Below, piece by piece: positions 57,850 to 64,000 of a stretch of 64,000 bases of DNA (position 1 is the stretch's first letter; the number at the start of each line of letters is the position of its first letter). Origin of the DNA: Leuctra nigra (lineage: Eukaryota; Arthropoda; Insecta; Plecoptera; Leuctridae); assembly GCA_934045905.1 (NCBI GenBank), contig OW203769.1:25079705-25143704 (forward strand). Direction: 5' to 3'. The position numbers and the translations under genes were made by a program. The notes beneath the pieces were generated by a model, which saw only the letters and a list, made by a program, of their open reading frames with translations, ran no database searches and was not told the origin of the DNA.

Positions 57850-59530
57850 AAATTCTGGGACCCAGCAAACATGTGTGCTCAATTTGTGTTACAACCCTGT
57901 TTGTGTGAATTTGTGTGAATTTGTGAATTTGTAGAGATGTCCATCGCCTGAAAGTGTGGGGAGGGGAGATATTTTTCACGCGCCATTCCCCCCTGTTCCA
58001 ATGACAGTACACATTTTGATTGTGATATACTCATTTTTACAAAATTTTAAACATTTGTGCTAAGATCTCTACAATGGCTAGTGGTCAGCTGACTTGGAAT
58101 AAATACTATTATATTAATATTAATACATAATTATATGGAAACACAATGATTTCAGAAATTCATCCATTTTGGGTATGAATTAAAACGACGCTTGCTTTGG
58201 CAAGGCCAATTATTTAGATTTTATTTTAGTCAATTTAAATATAACACCAATTAAACTCTTTCTTGACATAATTTGAATAGTTTTATTATAAAAGAGTCTT
58301 ATAATAATTTTATGTTGGCAGTCAGAAAAACTATTGTGTAAGACTCACCATTTATGCTGAAAGGTTCCATTACTAGCTAATTATTATTTTTACTCTTCAA
58401 TTATCTGTTCTCTGGTTGAACTGTTTTTACTATTTAGGTACATATTTTAAAGAAACCTTTCAGTTGGAGACCCACAAATGTTTGAAGGCTCTTAGTATAT
58501 GTACTACATACATCATTATCTTCAAAAAGTGTTGGGAATTTTTTTTGGCAAGAAACCAATCAAAAAATATTAATTATTAATTGAGTATCATTTTAATTTC
58601 CTTTTATTTGCCATATATATTTTTTTTAAATAGCTTTTAGTGTATTAAAATTTCCCAATCACTTAAATTGTTTTCAACCTATCATGCCCGACATTCATTT
58701 TGGGTTATCTACAGTTCTTTATGCCTCTTCTCTTCGGTATTTCATGTTTCTTTTCAAAAAGTAGTTATAAGATACAATAAAAAAAAAAAATCACACATAC
58801 AAAAGAAAGTTATTCAGAATTTTCAAAGCAGTGATTGGTTTTTAATACGTATAAGAATATTTATTTTTCAATTATTTATCGATTAGATATAACTACATAA
58901 CATTTTTTTCGTGAACAATACATATTTGGTAAACGAAAAAAAAATATAAAACATAAATCTAAAAAATTATAAGAAACATGCTTCCCTGCACCCCTTATTT
59001 GAGTTTAGCGTTGCTACTCTATACTTGACAGCTATGTACTTTCTTATGATGACAATGATGTTGGAGGAGTGATACAAAATAATTAATTCCGAAGAATTTT
59101 TATCGTCTGCGAAAAGCCCGAATAAATCCTTAGTCAGTCACTCACTGGACACATAGCCACTCAACAGCATAAATATCACACTGGCATAATCACCTTATAT
59201 TGAAATAATATGGGAATAAATGGCATTGGATGTTGAAATGATTTCGGTTGAGTGATTTGTCACAGTTTGACGGAATGGGCATAACGAGATCTAAGTGTGG
59301 GTGATGAACCATGTAAATCCAAGGTTTTCGAGGTAGTGGCGTGCGACCGTGAAACCCTCAGTCTCTATCATCGCATGAATATTCCAGAGAAATATGATAG
59401 GCAGTAAGTGATGTAATGTGTGCAAGTGCCACAGGAAATAAATACACTGTCATTGGAAAATATTCAAACAAACTGACGCTTGAAACTACGGAAAAACACA
59501 CCTATGAACAACTCATGCCCTAGCATCTGT
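57850..59530. other. AT-rich intergenic DNA, nothing recognised
   Basis: No exon or RNA recognised. A short GTGTGAATTTGTGAATTTG repeat lies at 57902-57932. Confidence 0.45.
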
Positions 59531-59884
59531 GGGGCTGTGCATAAAGGACGTCACGCTAAAAATGGTATATTTTGACACCCCCCCTCCCCCCTGTCACGCT
59601 GTGTCACACTTTTCGAGACCCCTCCCCTAAAAGGACGTCACAAATCTATCTCTACCCCCCCTTAAATAGAACATTTTTGACTGTAAAATGTATCAGAATT
59701 TCTCGTTTTTAGCAAAATTTCCGGTCCCGACGTATCAACTGAAATTTAAAATGCTTGAAAATATCTAAATCAAAACGTGACGTCCTACTGCCTCCAGTAC
59801 CCCCCCTCCCCCCTGTCACACTCTGTCCTATACTGGTGAACCCCCCCTCACCCCTGAAGCGTGACGTCCTTTATGCACAGCCCC
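59531..59884. mobile_element. 354-bp MITE with GGGGCTGTGCATAAAGGACG inverted ends
   Basis: GGGGCTGTGCATAAAGGACG then TCACGCT at 59531 is the exact reverse complement of the bases ending at 59884 (27-base perfect inverted repeats). TGT abuts both ends. Internally, CCCCCCCTCCCCCCTGTCAC occurs twice in direct orientation (about 59579 and 59802). No transposase. Superfamily not assigned. Confidence 0.8.
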
Positions 59885-59889
59885 TGTAC

Positions 59890-61600
59890 ATACCTCCGGT
59901 CTCGATATCTATTTTAATAATTTTTGAAGTCAGCTGAAATCAGTAATTCTGTCTTTCCACATCTAATTTGTAATGGGAATTCATTTGTAGGAAATAACTT
60001 CAATATGATTGTAAATGTTGACTTCAGTCAAATTGTAATTGAGGTTGATTACATGTATCCAAAAGTGTGCAACGTAAAAGTGAGAAAATGGACATCGGGC
60101 CTTCTTCCTCTGGTTATAGATATAGATATGATTATATGATATGATATGATTATGGTTATAGATATGAATAAATATGCAGATGGGTTCCTAATTTCACTGC
60201 ACTTTGTTCGGTCTTTACAAAACAAAATAATGGGATACAATTTTATAAAATGCACTCCATATGTTTTAGCAATTTTATTTTATAGTATTCCTCTTATGTT
60301 ACTTCATCTAACTTGTAAAAGCTCAATTTTAAAATAATTTTATCACTCAGTCAGAGCGTTATCTAGTCCATGCATTAAAATCAATAACGTTTCAATAAAT
60401 AACAGTAAGCCTAGAATGCAATAAGATCAATCGATACTTATTCGATCCTTAGAACTAGATAGTTACAATTTTTCTTGTGAACCGCTATTTTATTGCCTCA
60501 CAAAACGTTACGTGTGTGCGAAGGTGTTTTACTCCCGATATGGATTGATCGTTTTACTCCAGGAAGTCGCTTGGCTTTATGTTGCACAAGTAGAATCGGG
60601 TTGACCAGTATGGTTCATCTTTGAAATGCAGGCTCATCAACTAGCCATCTCTTCTCTAAGATGTATCAGAACTTTCTAGTTGATGATTGCGAAAAATATA
60701 TCTTACAAGAAACGTAATGTGGTCCTTGTTTTCAAGATAGGATGCCTTTTTCACTTTTCTTCACGTAAGCCAAACATTTATAAAAAAAAGAATTCATTAA
60801 TATAATATTATTACAAGCACCATATTGAATAAAGTTATAATTAAATAGGAGAAAAAAAACATAAGAAAGCGCTGCTTACTCAAAAACGTAAATATATGAC
60901 ATTGCAGTTTTTACACTATGGGCGCTCCAAAAGCAATGCAGAGTAAAATGTTAAAACGTATACATAAAGGTCATTAAAGTCCTTATAAAATCAAATACGC
61001 ACGAGTCCAAGCTATAGCGTATGCCTAAGTCTCGAATACCTATATCTTTTCTGTTGAATGAAACATCTCTGAATAGCCTTAGATTACGTTGTAACTAAAT
61101 CTTTATTCAGAGATTTTTCATATTTTCATTTAAATATTAAACTCTATTGAAAATTATATATATTTTTTTGAATTCATCAGCACCTTCAATCCCCATTTCC
61201 AACCCCTTCAACGATCACTGTTCCAATGTGATCGATTCTGTTCCAATTCTTTTTGAGCAATTTCCACATTTCACACATTTGATTTTAGCATTATTTATTC
61301 ACATGGGTTATTGCACGGCGGGGGTTTCATATGGCATTCAAAATACATTAAATATGTATCAGAAATAAAAAATACTTCATTTTTTTGCTGTTAAAATACA
61401 CAATACAAAATACGTATTTAAAATGCTTTTTTAAATACTTTTTGGAAATACATCCAAGCAAATAATTTTTTCAACAAATAACATCAGATTTTATGGTTGA
61501 ATTTTAAAACTACCTCATAACATAACATCTCAAAATTGTTAGCAAAGGGTGAATAAAGTGAAACCAAAAATCGCACTGAGGGACAAAGCGTTGCCGTGTT
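59890..61600. other. AT-rich intergenic DNA, nothing recognised
   Basis: Adjoining open frames at 59924-60337 on the + strand have no recognised domain, and their surroundings look non-coding. Confidence 0.4.
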
Positions 61601-61702
61601 ACCCTTGTGCATCCCCCCCCCATCGCGAATCCTGATTCCTGCCGGCGCCAAGAGCTTTTTATGAAAGTATTGAAAGTTCTCTCGATTGACATTGACATCA
61701 AA

Positions 61703-62032
61703 CAGGCGCGTAGGAACTACTTTCATCATTGGAGGGGGGGGGGGAGAGGGGGGGGGGTGCGGCACCCGAAGGGAGGGTCTGGGAGGGAAAAAACCCAGTC
61801 TTAGCCCTGCAGGCCGTTTTTTTTTTAGAATTTAACCATTTAAAAGTGATTCTAGGGCTCTAAAATGCATCATCTGAAGCAAGGAAATGAAGGTGGTATT
61901 TGTTGCTTCGCAGGCGTTTTTTGTGGAAATAAGCAATTTATTAGTGATTCTGAGTATTCTAATCTTACTTTTGTATGGTGAATGGTCAGTCTGCTCGAGT
62001 GGGGGTGATAAACCCCCTTTCCTACGCGCCTG
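61703..62032. mobile_element. second copy of the hAT-type MITE of 9004-9407
   Basis: The ends CAGGCGCGTAGGA and TCCTACGCGCCTG match the first copy, as do ACTACTTTCATCA, GCGGCACCCG and TTTAAAAGTGATTCT inside. Flanking octamers ACATCAAA and ATATCACA agree at six of eight positions, consistent with an aged 8-bp duplication. Contains G runs near 61734-61757. Confidence 0.8.
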
Positions 62033-62037
62033 ATATC

Positions 62038-62540
62038 ACATAACTATTCCAATGACCAATACATAATCATAACATACTGTTCCTTTAAAATTAATGTTTA
62101 CAGTCATTGTACATTCACTCTATTTCTGGACAAAAGATAACAATAATTCATATCATGAATACTTACAGTATTTTGTATTTTATTAATGCTGACAATTCAA
62201 AATACTCTGAAATAATGTATTTGAAATACAATATACAAAATACTCAAAGTTCGTGAAAATACAAAATACAAAATACATAATGTATTTTAAAATACATGTA
62301 TTCTCGATACTGCCCATCTCTGGTTGGGTTATTGCTTACTTGATGGTTACAGGTATTATGGAGTAGTCCATGCTTTCATGGATATCCTAAATATCCGGGC
62401 TTTTAAATATAAAATTAAATCACGTTACCTTTTACATTCTTTAATTTATAGTATTAGATACTTCATATAAGATGTGACTCAACTTTATATTATTGAACTC
62501 TTTTTATTTATTGATCGGGACAATATACCACTTGAATTAT
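62038..62540. other. AT-rich DNA with AATAC-type simple repeats
   Basis: ACAAAATAC/ATACAAAATAC-like units recur at about 61390-61420 and 62170-62300. No gene recognised. Confidence 0.45.
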
Positions 62541-62547
62541 AACATTT

Positions 62548-62687
62548 CGCTGGGTCCATGTAGACCGTTTTTGCGTTTTCGATTTTTTTTTCTTGTGGCC
62601 AATCACAAGTCCAGAAACCGCTCACGACGGCAGACGTGTGATTGGTTTATAAAAAAAAACGCAAAAACGGTGTGTGTGGATCCAGCG
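62548..62687. mobile_element. 140-bp palindromic MITE related in layout to the element at 51838
   Basis: CGCTGGGTCCATGTAGACCG then TTTTTGCGTTTTCG at the left is mirrored by AACGCAAAAACGGTGTGTGT then GGATCCAGCG at the right. Just inside lie GCCAATCACAAG and GTGATTGGTTTATAAAA, like the GATTGGTCAATAAAA of 51838-52524. Target duplication unclear. Confidence 0.65.
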
Positions 62688-62689
62688 CT

Positions 62690-64000
62690 AATATCTCGAT
62701 TAATTGAAACATCTTGTTTTAACGTTAGCAGTCAATCTAGAAGCTCCTTGGAAATGCCGACATTTCTCAATCAATGTCATTGAAAGAATGAAATTAGATT
62801 CATCTTATTCAAATGCATGCCTACCTAATATTCCCGTCATAACCCATGACATTGTCTTTAGAAAATGTAACCTTCAGCCTAAGAAGTAATGACGATAAGT
62901 AAAACAATAGCTACTCAAGTTTGGACATCATCCAAGTTATTTTCAAAACAATGATTATCCTCTAATTATAGTGATATATTGAAGATTTTGGGCGTTGTTT
63001 ATAATGTATGTTTATCTGTCATTCTATTCTGATTTATTTAGAACTTGATGGGCGAAGCCATTTGATGTGTCAAAATTTAAATTATTATGATTACAATGGA
63101 CGAAATTGTAAAAATTATGCTATTGCTTTTTATGGATTCAGGAATTGACAAAATCAAGGCTGATGAATTAATTTAAAATAGGTACATGTCAATCAAATAT
63201 TAACAACCATAAGGTAATTATTTGCAAGTCTATAGTTACTTTTTTCAGACGGTATACGTTACGCAAAAAGTGAAAAACTGTGCTAATACCTATTTAATAA
63301 TTTTGATAATGAAAAAAATTATATACGCTAGGAGACAGAGTCCGTGTGCCCGTATATGGATCTCTTCCACTCCTGCTTTTACGCCCATTCCCATCCCACT
63401 CGTGTCTTGAACAAGTTTCCTTAAACGCGTTGAGACACTGTGTTTGAACACACGCCTTGCAGATGCAAAAATCCCTTTGTCAGTCGCCTCAAAATGACAT
63501 ATCGGTTATTGGTGATTGATATATATAGGTGTTACTGCCTTTAGTGTAGTGATGATGATTTTTTATTGTTTCTAAGTTGTGCTGAAATATTATAGTATTT
63601 ACCTATTAATTTTGGTTCACCTTCATTATTACATGCTTATTTTTGTTAAACGAAATAAATATATGTAAAAAACAGATTTGTATCCATCAAGAGACTTATT
63701 TTCAGAAAGTGTTTTCTTCCATGATTATGCAATCAATATACCGATTAGTGGCATTGTTGTTTTTAATAACATAAACTAATATTACAATGACTTAATCACA
63801 TTTGTGAAAATTGGCAATAGTGCAAAGAGATTTTTTTTTACATGCATCTGTACTCCAAAATGTAACTTTAAAAGTTTTACATTTGGTTCAAAAATTTAAA
63901 TTTTGAGACAACACATCAATTATATCATCATAATTCTGGTAAATATCCCAATACATATTTTAAATGTGAATTCCTACTTAAACATATTTAAAGCACACAC
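62690..64000. other. AT-rich intergenic DNA, nothing recognised
   Basis: Short open frames only, without domains or convincing exon edges. Confidence 0.45.

Noticed and set aside
59924..60337. Adjacent + strand open frames as one broken gene
   Set aside because: No recognisable motif, AT-rich codons and an ATGATATGATAT-type simple repeat between them; likely chance.

Overview
This window is AT-rich animal DNA, most likely from an insect. The evidence is a spliced, cuticle-type RR (Rebers-Riddiford) protein gene, an acyl-CoA synthetase of the 4-coumarate-CoA-ligase/luciferase-like group with short exons and GT-AG introns, a tRNA-derived SINE, a LINE with apurinic-endonuclease and reverse-transcriptase ORFs, and many MITE-type DNA transposons. 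The repeat style suggests a repeat-rich hemipteran, but the order is a guess. No bacterial-type operon, CRISPR array, rRNA or intact tRNA gene was seen.

Layout. 1-8.9 kb: the 3' five exons (313 codons) of a + strand acyl-CoA synthetase whose 5' part lies outside the window; its introns are packed with repeats. 9-24 kb: a long intergenic region with a hAT-type MITE carrying a perfect 8-bp target duplication, a Tc1/mariner-type 210-bp MITE, tandem duplications and one weak candidate exon on the - strand. 24.5-27.9 kb: a complete three-exon + strand gene for a secreted 383-aa cuticular protein with one RR-type domain at each end and a Thr/Pro/Gly-rich linker. Just downstream (28.16-28.26 kb) lie a TATA box and a four-codon first exon ending in a perfect splice donor, possibly the start of another + strand gene.

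30.5-45.3 kb is almost wholly repeat. It holds a 224-bp near-perfect palindrome, a 24-bp perfect hairpin, a 2.3-kb composite element (an inverted relative of one at 2.4-3.7 kb in the synthetase intron), three 160-bp tandem repeats, a 3.86-kb block present twice head-to-tail, and two tandem 0.73-kb palindromes. These composite elements share one architecture: a small CTAG-ending hairpin at one end, a core built of degenerate modules containing CCGGAAGTG (often fused to the palindrome TGACGTCA), and a very large foldback at the other end, with GCCAAG boxes at both ends. I could not assign this to a known superfamily; it is the best candidate here for something undescribed.

46-50.8 kb: a - strand non-LTR retrotransposon (ORF1 with coiled coil and SGNH-like segment; ORF2 with endonuclease and RT), broken by a 131-bp hAT-like MITE and a one-base frameshift, and itself inserted inside another dispersed repeat. 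51-64 kb: no gene recognised, but several MITEs with target duplications, a tRNA-derived SINE and long poly-C tracts.

The two host genes are independent and nothing indicates joint function. Coordinates of spliced exons rest on reading-frame continuity plus AG/GT sites. All family calls are from motifs recognised by eye, not from searches.
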